Of a stretch of 64,000 nt of DNA, positions 16,044-24,160 are shown in pieces. Numbering within the stretch: the first letter of the stretch is position 1; each line of letters opens with the position of its first letter. The DNA is from Streptomyces sp. NRRL S-340. GTDB lineage: Bacteria; Actinomycetota; Actinomycetes; Streptomycetales; Streptomycetaceae. Position numbers and translations under genes: made by a program. Location: positions 62,001-126,000 of the forward strand of contig NZ_JOIY01000027.1 of NCBI RefSeq assembly GCF_000720185.1, read 5' to 3'. A model generated the notes under the pieces. That model was given only the letters and a program-made list of their open reading frames with translations, ran no database searches and was not told where the DNA came from.

Positions 16044-17734
16044 GACAGCGCCTCCTCGGAGGCCCGGGCCGCCCAGGCGGCGAAGCGCTCGCCGTCCTCG
16101 CGCTCCGCCTGGAAGCGCTTGAGGAGCCGCTCGATGTAGTCGGGCAGCTCGGCGGAGGTCACCTTCAGACCGCGGACCTTGCGGCCGAAGGACGGCTCCA
16201 GGCCGAGGGCGCCGCCCAGGTGGACCTGGTAGCCGCCGACCTGGTTGCCGTCGGCGTCGGTGACCAGCTGGCCCTTGAGACCGATGTCCGCGGTCTGGAT
16301 GCGGGCGCAGGCGTTCGGGCAGCCGTTGATGTTGATGGTGACCGGCTCCTCGAAGCCGGGCAGCCGGCGCTCGAGTTCGTCGATGAGGTCGCTGCCGCGG
16401 TCCTTGGTCTCGACGATGGCGAGCTTGCAGAACTCGATGCCCGTGCAGGCCATCGTGCCGCGCCGGAACGGGGAGGGGCTGACCCGCAGGTCCAGCGCCT
16501 CCAGGCCGTCGACCAGCGAGTCGACCCGGTCTCCGGGCACGTCCAGGACGATCATCTTCTGCTCGACGGTGGTGGAGACCCGGCCCGAGCCGTGCTCCTC
16601 GGCCAGCGCGGCGACCTTGGTGAGCAGGGAGCCGTCCATCCGGCCCACGCGCGGGGCGAAACCGACGTAGAACCGGCCGTCCTTCTGCCGGTGCACGCCG
16701 ATGTGGTCGCGCCACGCCTGCGCGGGCATCTCGGGCGCGGGACCGTCGATCAGCTTGCGGTGCAGGTACTCGTCCTCCAGTACCTGGCGGAACTTCTCCG
16801 CGCCCCAGTCGGCGACCAGGAACTTCAGCCGGGCCCGGTTGCGCAGCCGCCGGTAGCCGTAGTCCCGGAAGATCGAGGTGACGCCCTCCCAGACGTCGGG
16901 CACCTCGGCCTCCGGCACCCAGGCGCCCAGCCGCACGCCGAACCGGGGGTTGGTGGACAGACCGCCGCCGACCCACAGGTCGAAGCCGGGGCCGTGCTCG
17001 GGGTGGACCACGCCGACGAAGGAGATGTCGTTGATCTCGTGCGCCACGTCCAGGAGCGGCGAGCCGGAGACGGCCGTCTTGAACTTGCGCGGCAGGTTGG
17101 AGAAGCGCGGGTCGCCGATGTAGCGGCGGGCGATCTCGTCCAGTGCGGCCGAGCCGTCGATGATCTCGTCCTCGGCGACGCCCGCGACCGGGGAGCCGAG
17201 CATGCCGCGCGGGCAGTCGCCGCACGCCTCGGTGGTGGACAGGCCGACCGACTCCAGGCGCTCCCAGATGGCGGGCACGTCCTCGATGCGCACCCAGTGG
17301 AACTGGATGTTCTGCCGGTCGGTGATGTCCGCGGTGCCCCGCGCGTAGGTCTCGGAGACCTCGCCGATCGCCCGCAGTTGCTCGGTGGTGAGCCGTCCGC
17401 CCGTGATGCGGACGCGCATCATGAAGTACTCGTCCTCCAGCTCCTCGGGCTCCAGCAGGCCGGTGCGCCCGCCGTCGATCCCGGGACGGCGCTGGGTGTA
17501 CAGGCCCCACCAGCGGAAACGTCCCCGCAGGTCATTGGGGTCGATCGCGTGGAAACCGCGCTTGGAGTAGATCGTCTCAATGCGTGTCCGCACATTGAGA
17601 CCGTCGTCGTCCTTCTTGAGCTGCTCGTTGCCGTTGAGCGGGGTCAGGTGCCCCACGGCCCACTGTCCCTCGCCACGGTGACGGCTCACCTTGCGGCGGG
17701 GCGCGGCGGAGTTCTGCGAAGAGGCGGCGGCCAT
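16040..17734 (-). CDS. sir: ferredoxin-dependent sulfite (nitrite/sulfite) reductase
   Basis: Six-electron reduction of sulfite to sulfide at a siroheme-4Fe-4S centre; 564 aa, full length for the family. The substrate-binding arginines lie in the DITDRQNIQFHWV region. Cluster ligands appear as ACTGIEFCK and later NGCPNACAR, giving the CX5C...CX3C set. No flavin domain is fused, so electrons come from ferredoxin. The ATG at 17734 has AAGGAC about 9 nt upstream. It is the first enzyme gene of the operon, 158 bp after the leader-peptide ORF. Nitrite reduction is less likely given the cys neighbours. Confidence 0.95.
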   Translation of the reverse strand: MAAASSQNSAAPRRKVSRHRGEGQWAVGHLTPLNGNEQLKKDDDGLNVRTRIETIYSKRGFHAIDPNDLRGRFRWWGLYTQRRPGIDGGRTGLLEPEELEDEYFMMRVRITGGRLTTEQLRAIGEVSETYARGTADITDRQNIQFHWVRIEDVPAIWERLESVGLSTTEACGDCPRGMLGSPVAGVAEDEIIDGSAALDEIARRYIGDPRFSNLPRKFKTAVSGSPLLDVAHEINDISFVGVVHPEHGPGFDLWVGGGLSTNPRFGVRLGAWVPEAEVPDVWEGVTSIFRDYGYRRLRNRARLKFLVADWGAEKFRQVLEDEYLHRKLIDGPAPEMPAQAWRDHIGVHRQKDGRFYVGFAPRVGRMDGSLLTKVAALAEEHGSGRVSTTVEQKMIVLDVPGDRVDSLVDGLEALDLRVSPSPFRRGTMACTGIEFCKLAIVETKDRGSDLIDELERRLPGFEEPVTININGCPNACARIQTADIGLKGQLVTDADGNQVGGYQVHLGGALGLEPSFGRKVRGLKVTSAELPDYIERLLKRFQAEREDGERFAAWAARASEEALS

Positions 17735-17892
17735 GGTCGATACGTCCTTCGGGACAGCGGGGTATGCGGCTCTGACCTGCGCGGATGCGGGCGCACGGGC
17801 AGACAGGCAGGCGGGCGCGTCGTTGCGCGGGAAGGGGAGGGAGAAGATCCGGTGGTGCTGTGCCGGCGGCCGCTCAGGCCACCGCGGGCGAG

Positions 17893-17976
17893 TCAGCTCG
17901 CCGGACAGATGGCGCTGGACATGCGGCCGTGGTCGACGTGCCGTCGGCTCACCAAGGCGGTTCCAGTTCCAGGCAT
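17893..17976 (-). CDS. Cys-containing leader peptide (uORF) of the sulfur operon
   Basis: A 27-codon ORF that ends SRRHVDHGRMSSAICPAS. Short peptides with this RRHVD...R..SAIC-type ending are found before sulfur-metabolism genes in Streptomyces and are called putative leader peptides. The single Cys codon near the end would make ribosomes stall when Cys-tRNA is scarce. The start may be the ATG at 17976 or an internal GTG at 17952. It lies 158 bp before sir, enough for attenuator folding, although I could not assign unambiguous alternative hairpins. Confidence 0.75.
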   Translation of the reverse strand: MPGTGTALVSRRHVDHGRMSSAICPAS

Positions 17977-17999
17977 GACCGCAGAGTGGCACGGAGATC

Positions 18000-18059
18000 T
18001 GGACACAGTCCACCTTTGTCCAGACTGCGGACACCCTTGTCCCGAGATGCGGGACAAGG
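18000..18059. promoter_or_regulatory. cluster of TGTCC/GGACA inverted repeats, probable operator of the sulfur operon
   Basis: Three inverted repeats lie just upstream of the leader peptide: TGGAC-ACA-GTCCA at 18000-18012, TGTCC-N7-GGACA at 18017-18033, and CCTTGTCCC-N7-GGGACAAGG at 18035-18059. The last two share the half-site and the 7-bp spacer. Their centres are 22 bp apart, about two helical turns, so two dimers could bind the same DNA face. Confidence 0.65.
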
Positions 18060-18275
18060 TGTCGGCGGTCACATACGGGAAAGCGATTGCCCCCTGTACG
18101 GGCCAGGCCGGGGCGCGGGGCGGATCGCGCCGGGAGGGCGCGGGCGGATCCGCCCGGGAAGGCGCCCGGCAGCGGTCAGGTGGGGACGGGCGCGGGCGGA
18201 TCCGGTCGGGGGGAAAGCGCCGGTGGATCGGGCCGGTGGGGCGTCGGGCGGGTCAGGCCGGGAAGCGCCCGCGGA
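18060..18275. other. intergenic gap with imperfect GC-rich direct repeats
   Basis: The stretch is made of degenerate copies of GGCGGATC- and GGGAAGGCGC-containing units. No coding frame with a good start, RNA gene or terminator could be supported. It separates the sulfur operon control region from the 3' end of the GNAT gene. Confidence 0.5.
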
Positions 18276-18848
18276 TCAGGCCGGGAAGGCGCCGGGCCAA
18301 GGACCCGGAGCGGCCACCTCCGCCTCCTCCTCGACCTTGGTGTCGAACAGCTTGAAACCGCGGCGCTGGTAGTTGTCCATCGCGTGCTCGCCGTCCTTGC
18401 TGCACGTGTGCAGCCACACCCGCTTCGTCGGCGCGAGCCCCGGCCAGCGGTCGGCCAGGTCCCAGGCGCGGGCGGCGCCGTGGGACAGCAGGTGGCCGCC
18501 GATCCGACGGCCGCGGAAGGCGGGGATCAGCCCGAAGTAGACGATCTCGACCACCCCGTCGTCCTGCGCCTCCAGTTCGACGTAGCCCGCCGGAGTGCCC
18601 CGGTCGTACGCCACCCAGGTCTCGACGCCCGCACGCTCCAGGTACGCCCGCCACCGGGCGTGCGTCCAGCCGAGCCGGTCCGTCCAGCGGATGTCGCCGC
18701 CCACCGACGCGTACAGGAACCGGCTGAACTCGGGCGAGGGCACCTCGGAACGGACGACCCGGACGTCCCCCTCGGGCGCGGTGGCCGGCAGGAGGTCGGT
18801 CGGGGCGGTCTGCTCCAGGGACCAGGTGGTCACGGCGATGTTCGTCAT
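18276..18848 (-). CDS. GNAT-family N-acetyltransferase
   Basis: A 190-aa acetyl-CoA-dependent acyltransferase. The GNAT core is visible as VEIVYFGLIPAFRGRRIGGH, with the beta-4 strand and the R/Q-x-x-G-x-G/A-like pyrophosphate loop RGRRIGG. The later NYQRRGFKLFDT is the usual C-terminal beta-bulge region. The substrate is unknown. No partner gene is adjacent: the upstream neighbour on the same strand ends 126 bp away behind a strong terminator. Confidence 0.88.
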   Translation of the reverse strand: MTNIAVTTWSLEQTAPTDLLPATAPEGDVRVVRSEVPSPEFSRFLYASVGGDIRWTDRLGWTHARWRAYLERAGVETWVAYDRGTPAGYVELEAQDDGVVEIVYFGLIPAFRGRRIGGHLLSHGAARAWDLADRWPGLAPTKRVWLHTCSKDGEHAMDNYQRRGFKLFDTKVEEEAEVAAPGPWPGAFPA

Positions 18849-18940
18849 GCCGGCCAGGGAATCATCCGGCCGGGGTCCGTGTCGATCGACAGGGGCTGCC
18901 CGGGCGCCGGGGGAGGGGCCCGGTGCGGGGCCGGCGACCC

Positions 18941-18968
18941 TCGTCCGGGTCGGGCCGGACCCGGACGA
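18941..18968 (-). terminator. strong hairpin terminator after the secreted-protein gene
   Basis: An 11-bp perfect stem (TCGTCCGGGTC with GACCCGGACGA) and a 6-base loop lie 7 bp beyond the stop codon at 18975. No U-run. Confidence 0.6.
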
Positions 18969-18974
18969 CAGGGC

Positions 18975-20423
18975 CTAGTGCAGTTCGTGTTCGACGGCGG
19001 ACAGGGGCACCGCGAACAGGGTGCGGCCGGAGACGGACCACAGCTCGCCGGTCCCGGGCTCGTAGGACAGGGAGCCGGCGCCGTCGCCCCAGCAGCGGTG
19101 CGTGTCGCCCGACGCCCCGCACTCCGTCGCCTCGGCGCCGTGCTCGTCCTGCCGCCACAGCGTGCCGTGCCCGCCCCGCTTGCCCGCCGTGCGGCCCAGG
19201 TACCAGTCGGTGTGGCCCGAGGGGCCCGTGCGGTGCGCGAACACGCCCCGCACGCCGTTCGCGTCGGTCTCGTACGCCTCGGCCGCGCCCACCGTCCCGG
19301 CGGAGTCGGCGGCCAGCAGCCCGGCGCGGGCCGGGTCCGTACTGAAGGGGTAGCGCCACAGACGGGTGTGGCGGTCGCCGTCCGCCGCCGCCGTCTGACT
19401 CGCGACCAGGCTGTCCGGCGTCGAACTGTCGTCCAGGGAGAGGCCCGTGGGGCAGGGAGGGGCGGAACCCTCCCGGCCCGGTGCGCCGGACCCGTACCCG
19501 CCGCCGGAGACGGACATACGTGCTGAAGCGGACGCCGTGCCCGGGCCGCTCCCGGCCCCGCCCGTGCCGTCCGGGCCCGCCGTGCGGTCGCAGCCGCCCG
19601 CGGCCGGGCGGTAGGAGGCGACCGCCGGGAGGACCCAGCGGTAACCGTGCGCCGACCAGCCGCCCGGCACCCGGCCGACCGCGTCGGCGGTGACGGTGGC
19701 CCGCTGGATGCGGCGCAGGTCGTAGACGTACAGTGCGTCCCGCTCGGCACCGGAGGTGGTGACCAGCAGTTTGTCCTGGTACCGGACCATGCCCGTGACG
19801 CGCGACGCGAGCGCGCGGTAGTCACGCCCGCCGTCGACCGGCACGGCGAGCAGCGCCCAGGTGTAGGTGAGGCGGGCCGGGTCGTCGGCGTCGACGAAGG
19901 CCACCCGGGCCAGCCGCCCGCGGCCGGTGCCGTCGCCGCGGTGGGTCCAGCCGGAGAGGATCACCCGGTGCGTGCCCCACCGGCCGGTGCCCGACGCGTC
20001 GCCCGCGGCGGCCACCGACTGCGGCCGCCACTCGCCGGTGGCGGCGTCCTCGGTGTCCCAGCAGTACGCGCGCGTGGCCGCCGGTTCGACGGGCAGGGCC
20101 TTCTTCTCCTCGTCCGTGCAGTCGGCGGCGTCGCGCAGGCTGCGGTCGGCGGCGCCGAGCACCGTACCGGCGTCGACCGGCCGGCCCATCGCCGCGGCGA
20201 GCCGGTCGAGGGACGCGGCGGGCACGGGCTGCTCGGTGAGCCGCAGTCCGGCCAGTTCGGTGGCCGAGGTGAGTGGTCGCAGGGCGCCCGGGTCGTCGGT
20301 GACCGTGGCCTGCGAGGCGCTGATCAAGGTGGCGGTGGCGGTCAGCGCGAGGCCGGCTCCGGCCAGGACCGCGCGCAGCGCCCTGCCCCGTCTGCGCCGG
20401 CGGTGTCGCCCGCGTTGCTTCAT
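18975..20423 (-). CDS. secreted protein of unknown function
   Basis: A 482-aa protein with an Arg-rich N-region (RHRRRRRGR), a hydrophobic core and a likely signal-peptidase site after TATATLISASQA. The mature part has paired cysteines in DAADCTDEEKK and RAYCWDTED, a Gly/Ser-rich linker near residues 330-365, and strand-like repeats with WGTHRVILSGW and LWRYPF that could be a beta-propeller. I recognise no enzyme motif. The ATG at 20423 has AAGGGGGG upstream; a longer frame would put 53 residues before the signal peptide. It is monocistronic, ended by its own hairpin. Confidence 0.75.
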   Translation of the reverse strand: MKQRGRHRRRRRGRALRAVLAGAGLALTATATLISASQATVTDDPGALRPLTSATELAGLRLTEQPVPAASLDRLAAAMGRPVDAGTVLGAADRSLRDAADCTDEEKKALPVEPAATRAYCWDTEDAATGEWRPQSVAAAGDASGTGRWGTHRVILSGWTHRGDGTGRGRLARVAFVDADDPARLTYTWALLAVPVDGGRDYRALASRVTGMVRYQDKLLVTTSGAERDALYVYDLRRIQRATVTADAVGRVPGGWSAHGYRWVLPAVASYRPAAGGCDRTAGPDGTGGAGSGPGTASASARMSVSGGGYGSGAPGREGSAPPCPTGLSLDDSSTPDSLVASQTAAADGDRHTRLWRYPFSTDPARAGLLAADSAGTVGAAEAYETDANGVRGVFAHRTGPSGHTDWYLGRTAGKRGGHGTLWRQDEHGAEATECGASGDTHRCWGDGAGSLSYEPGTGELWSVSGRTLFAVPLSAVEHELH

Positions 20424-20621
20424 CCAACCCCCCTTGTTCCAGGGCTCGGTCCGCCTCCGGGACGCCCGCCGGCCGGGCGGGCCAACTGCGCCGCGGGTTC
20501 CCAGCGTTGAGCAAGGAGCGGATGGGGCGACCCACAGTGATGCTACGGCAGTCCGGCGCGCCGTACGCCGAAGACCCCGCAAACTCGCGCGAGATACGGG
20601 ACGGCGGCACGGCGGGCCCCT

Positions 20622-21911
20622 TCAGGGCACCGTGGACGCCGCCCGCCCCCGGCGCACCGACGGCGCCGTCGACTGCGGCAGCAGATCGCGGGGATCGTCC
20701 GGGAGCAGCAGCCGGACCCCGGCGTCCTCACGGAAGCGGTACGGACGGTGTTCGAGCAGCGCGCCCAGGTACCGCCGTACCCGGGACATCTCCGCCCGGA
20801 CGGTGACCGTGCGGGCCGGATCCGCGAACACCTCCCCGGCCAGTTCCGCCGCGCTGCGGCCGGTCCGGTGCACGGCCAGCAGGCAGAGCAGTTCCGCGTG
20901 GCGCGGGCTCAGTTCGCGCGTCCAGCTGCCGGCGCCGCCCGAGACCGTGAGCGACCAGCGGTGCGGGCGGGACAGGTCGAGCACGATGTGCGCCTCACCG
21001 TGCGGGGCCGCTTCCTCGCCGGCCCGCAGCAGCCAGCCGTCCGCCAGCGGCTCCAGCGAGCACGGTCCGATCGGCGGCAGCCAACGGGGGCCGGGAACGG
21101 GCGACTTGGGCAGGGTGATCCGCGCGGTGTACGGCATCCCGGTCACCGCCGCCGTCCAGCCGTCGCGGTCCACCACCGCCGCCCGGCCGCCCAGCCGGGC
21201 CAGCACCGGAGCGGCCACCGCGCGCAGCCGCTCCAGCGAGGACAGGTGCAGCTCGCGCAGCCGGGCCTCGGCCAGCTTGGCCACCGAGTCCACCCAGGCC
21301 AGCGTCGCCGGGTGCACGGTCTCCAGCGGGCCGCTGACGTCCACCACCCCGATCAGCCGGCCGTCGCGCGGGTCGGTGACGGGCGCCCCGGTGCACGTCC
21401 AGGTGGTGTGCGAGCGCACGAAGTGCTCCGAGGCGAAGACCTGCACGGGCCGGCGCACCACCGCCGCGGTGCCGACCCCGTTGGTGCCGACGACGTCCTC
21501 GCGCCAGTCGGCGCCGAGTTCGAAGCCGAGGCCGTCCGCCTTGCGCAGCACCGACGGGTGCCCCTCGCGCCACAGCACCCGACCGTCCTCGTCGGCGACC
21601 ACCATGATGTGCTGCGCCGCGTCCGCGAACGACAGCAGGCCCTCGCGCAGCACCGGCAGCACGTGCCGCAGCGCGGAGGTCTCCCGCCGCCGCTCCACCT
21701 CGTCGCGGGGCAGCAGCCCGGAGCGGAAGTCGTGGTCGGGATCGACGCCGCTGCGCAGCATCCGCTCCCAGGACCGGCCTATCACCGGCCGCGGGGCCAC
21801 GCGGGTGGGGCGGCCGGCGAGCGTCCGGGAACGGACCTCGCTGAGCAGCCGTGCCGCCCCCGCCGCGTCGACGGCGGCGAGCCGTGTCACGTCCACCGGC
21901 GCCTGTGCCAC
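20622..21911 (-). CDS. GAF-domain transcriptional regulator with C-terminal winged helix
   Basis: A 429-aa cytosolic regulator. The N-terminal part resembles the sensor region of AcoR-type activators: RPVIGRSWERMLRSGVDP, then a GAF domain with GTNGVGTAAVVRRPVQV and WTCTGAPVTDPRDG. The AAA+ domain of AcoR is missing. Instead the C-terminus (about residues 345-405) forms a winged helix starting SPRHAELLCLLAVHR. Such proteins often sit by aldehyde or alcohol dehydrogenases; here none is adjacent. The GTG start at 21911 has GGAGGATCCA directly before it. Confidence 0.8.
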   Translation of the reverse strand: MAQAPVDVTRLAAVDAAGAARLLSEVRSRTLAGRPTRVAPRPVIGRSWERMLRSGVDPDHDFRSGLLPRDEVERRRETSALRHVLPVLREGLLSFADAAQHIMVVADEDGRVLWREGHPSVLRKADGLGFELGADWREDVVGTNGVGTAAVVRRPVQVFASEHFVRSHTTWTCTGAPVTDPRDGRLIGVVDVSGPLETVHPATLAWVDSVAKLAEARLRELHLSSLERLRAVAAPVLARLGGRAAVVDRDGWTAAVTGMPYTARITLPKSPVPGPRWLPPIGPCSLEPLADGWLLRAGEEAAPHGEAHIVLDLSRPHRWSLTVSGGAGSWTRELSPRHAELLCLLAVHRTGRSAAELAGEVFADPARTVTVRAEMSRVRRYLGALLEHRPYRFREDAGVRLLLPDDPRDLLPQSTAPSVRRGRAASTVP

Positions 21912-22306
21912 TGGATCCTCCCGCCAGAAGGGGCCGCCGGCACCCGGATCCCCCGGGGGCCGCGGGCACGCGCCGGCGCCCTGCCCCGCTCTCGCCCGGC
22001 CGTTCACCGGCCGTCGGCCACTGTCCGGTTCATAGTGCCGTCCGCCGCCGCCGCAGGGGACGGCTCCGGCCATCCGCGAGGCCGGTTGCAACCCCCCGCA
22101 ACCCTGGTGAACCCGGCCGCGCTGCCCGAGACTTGTCCTGTGCCGCCCCGCGCGGCGTCCGCGGCCTGCGACGGGCCTGCGGCGGAGGTGGTGCCGTGTC
22201 GGCGCGGCACCACCCCCGCGGGGTGTCCGAAAAGCATCGCCCGGCACCGCCGGACCCCGGGCGCCGGGCCGCCCCTGACGGCCGGGCCCGGCCACGGTCC
22301 GCCGCG
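21912..22306. other. 395-bp intergenic region with a GGTTGC inverted repeat
   Basis: The only structure that stands out is GGTTGC-N8-GCAACC at 22084-22103, a candidate binding site upstream of the GAF regulator gene. Close to the AidB-like stop, CCGGGCC and GGCCCGG flank a 14-base loop and may act as a weak terminator. No gene is supported in this gap. Confidence 0.4.
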
Positions 22307-23947
22307 TCAGGACACCGGACGGGCGCGTTCCACCAGCGCCGCCAGGTCCAGGGTGTGCGGGAGTGTGCCGAAGGCGGCGCCGTGGTCCCCGCCCAGCCGG
22401 GAGGCGCAGAAGACGTCGGCGACCTCGGGGGGCGCGTACCGCACCAGCAGCGAACCCTGCAGGACCAGCGCCAGCCGCTCCACCAGACGGCGGGCGCGGG
22501 CCTCGATGCCCTCCAGGTCGGCGAATTCGGTCAGCAGGGACTTGATCGCGGCGTCCAGCCGGTGGTCGGCGCCGCGCGCCGACCCCACCTCCCGCAGGAA
22601 GGCGTCCAGTGCCTGCGGCTCGCGGCGCAGCGCCCGCAGCACGTCGAGGGCCTGGACGTTGCCCGCGCCCTCCCAGACGGAGTTGAGCGGCGACTCCCGC
22701 ACCAGCCGGGGCAGCCCGGACTCCTCGACGTACCCGTTGCCGCCCAGGCACTCCGCGGCCTCCACCACGAGGGGCGCGCACCGCTTGGTCACCCAGTACT
22801 TCGCGGCCGGCACCGCGATCCGCAGCAGCGCCCGCTCCTGCTCGCCGCCGTCGTCCCAGGCCGCCGCGAGCCGCAGCACCAGTGCGGTCGCCGCCTCCGA
22901 CTCCAGCGCCAGGTCGGCCAGGACGTTGCGCATCAGCGGTTTGCCGGCCAGCGGTCCGCCGAACGCCTCCCGGTGGGTGCAGTGGTGCACCGCCTGCGCC
23001 ACCGCCTGCCGCATCAGGCCGGCCGAGCCGACCGCGCAGTCCAGCCGGGTCGCCGCGACCATCTCGATGATGGTGCGCACCCCGCGCCCCTCCTCGCCGA
23101 CCCGGCGCGCCCACGTCCCGTCGAACTCGACCTCCGCCGAGGCGTTCGAACGGTTGCCCAGCTTGTCCTTCAGCCGCTGGAGCAGGAACACGTTCCGCGT
23201 GCCGTCGGCGAGCACGCGCGGGACGAGGAAGCAGGTCAGACCGCCCGGGGCCTGCGCCAGCACGAGGAAGCCGTCCGACATGGGGGCCGAGCAGAACCAC
23301 TTGTGCCCGGTCAGCTCGTACGTGCCGTCCTCGGCCAGCGGACGCGCCGACGTGGTGTTCGCCCGTACATCGCTGCCGCCCTGCTTCTCCGTCATGCCCA
23401 TCCCGAGCAGGGCGCCGGCCTTCAGGCGGGCGGGCCGCAGCTCGCGGTCGTAGACCGTCGAGGTCAGGCGCGGCTCCCACTCGGCCGCCAGCTCCGGGTC
23501 GGCGCGCAGCGCGGGGACCGCCGCGTGGGTCATCGACAGCGGGCAGCCGTTGCCCGCCTCGACCTGGGTCCACACCAGGAAGGCCGCCGCCCGCCGCACA
23601 TGTCCGGCCGGGCGCGTCCAGGCGGCGGTCAGGCCGGCCGAGACGCCCTTGCCGAGCAGCCGGTGCCAGGCCGGGTGGAAGTCCACTTCGTCGACGCGGT
23701 GGCCGTAGCGGTCGTGGGTGCGCAGCCGGGGCGGGTTCTCGTTCGCCTGCGCCCCCCACTCCTGGAGCTGGGCGGAGCCGGCGGCCCGGCCGAGCGCGGA
23801 CAGCTCGCCGCGGACCTCGTCGAGCAGACCGGAGCCCGGTCCGACATGCCGTTCGACCGCCTCGGTCAGCGCCCGGTCGGCGGCGAAGACGTCGTACCCG
23901 GTCAGCGGGGGGACCTGGTTGGTGACGGAGTGAGTGCGGGCTGCCAT
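22307..23947 (-). CDS. acyl-CoA dehydrogenase family protein, AidB-like
   Basis: FAD-dependent protein of 546 aa, close to the length of E. coli AidB. The N-terminus THSVTNQVPPLTGYD is typical of AidB homologues. Acyl-CoA dehydrogenase signatures follow: GMGMTEKQGGSDVRANTT and GHKWFCSAPMSDGFLVLA, later CLGGNGYVEESGLPRL and SPLNSVWEGAGNV. AidB proteins are linked to alkylation damage or flavin-dependent DNA protection, and their true substrate is uncertain. The ATG at 23947 begins MAARTHSV. It is divergent from the YihY gene across 213 bp. Confidence 0.9.
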   Translation of the reverse strand: MAARTHSVTNQVPPLTGYDVFAADRALTEAVERHVGPGSGLLDEVRGELSALGRAAGSAQLQEWGAQANENPPRLRTHDRYGHRVDEVDFHPAWHRLLGKGVSAGLTAAWTRPAGHVRRAAAFLVWTQVEAGNGCPLSMTHAAVPALRADPELAAEWEPRLTSTVYDRELRPARLKAGALLGMGMTEKQGGSDVRANTTSARPLAEDGTYELTGHKWFCSAPMSDGFLVLAQAPGGLTCFLVPRVLADGTRNVFLLQRLKDKLGNRSNASAEVEFDGTWARRVGEEGRGVRTIIEMVAATRLDCAVGSAGLMRQAVAQAVHHCTHREAFGGPLAGKPLMRNVLADLALESEAATALVLRLAAAWDDGGEQERALLRIAVPAAKYWVTKRCAPLVVEAAECLGGNGYVEESGLPRLVRESPLNSVWEGAGNVQALDVLRALRREPQALDAFLREVGSARGADHRLDAAIKSLLTEFADLEGIEARARRLVERLALVLQGSLLVRYAPPEVADVFCASRLGGDHGAAFGTLPHTLDLAALVERARPVS

Positions 23948-24148
23948 GGCACGGAACCTACCCGCGCCGCGCCCCCTGCCACCACACCGGCGGGATCTCC
24001 GTCCCGGGCCGGGGGCGGGGCGGGGGCGGCCGTCCGGCCGGGGCGGTCCGCGCCCGGGGCGGCGGTACGCGCCGGGTGCGGCGGTGGCGTCCGGCGCGGT
24101 GATCCGTGCGGTGTCCCGGTGGATGAGGGCGGCGGGGCGGGACAGGGA

Positions 24149-24154
24149 TACCTT
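24149..24154 (+). promoter_or_regulatory. -10 box for a leaderless YihY transcript
   Basis: TACCTT six bases before the GTG at 24161 fits the TANNNT-N6 pattern. No good -35 hexamer precedes it. Confidence 0.35.
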
Positions 24155-24160
24155 TGGCTC

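Noticed and set aside
15851..18355. An 834-codon plus-strand frame opposite sir and cysH
   Set aside because: Antisense to enzymes with complete catalytic motifs; composition is typical of shadow frames.
21851..24160. N-terminal extension of the YihY protein by about 770 residues
   Set aside because: The extra sequence is antisense to the AidB-like gene and lacks any domain; the GTG at 24161 with a -10 box is the natural start.
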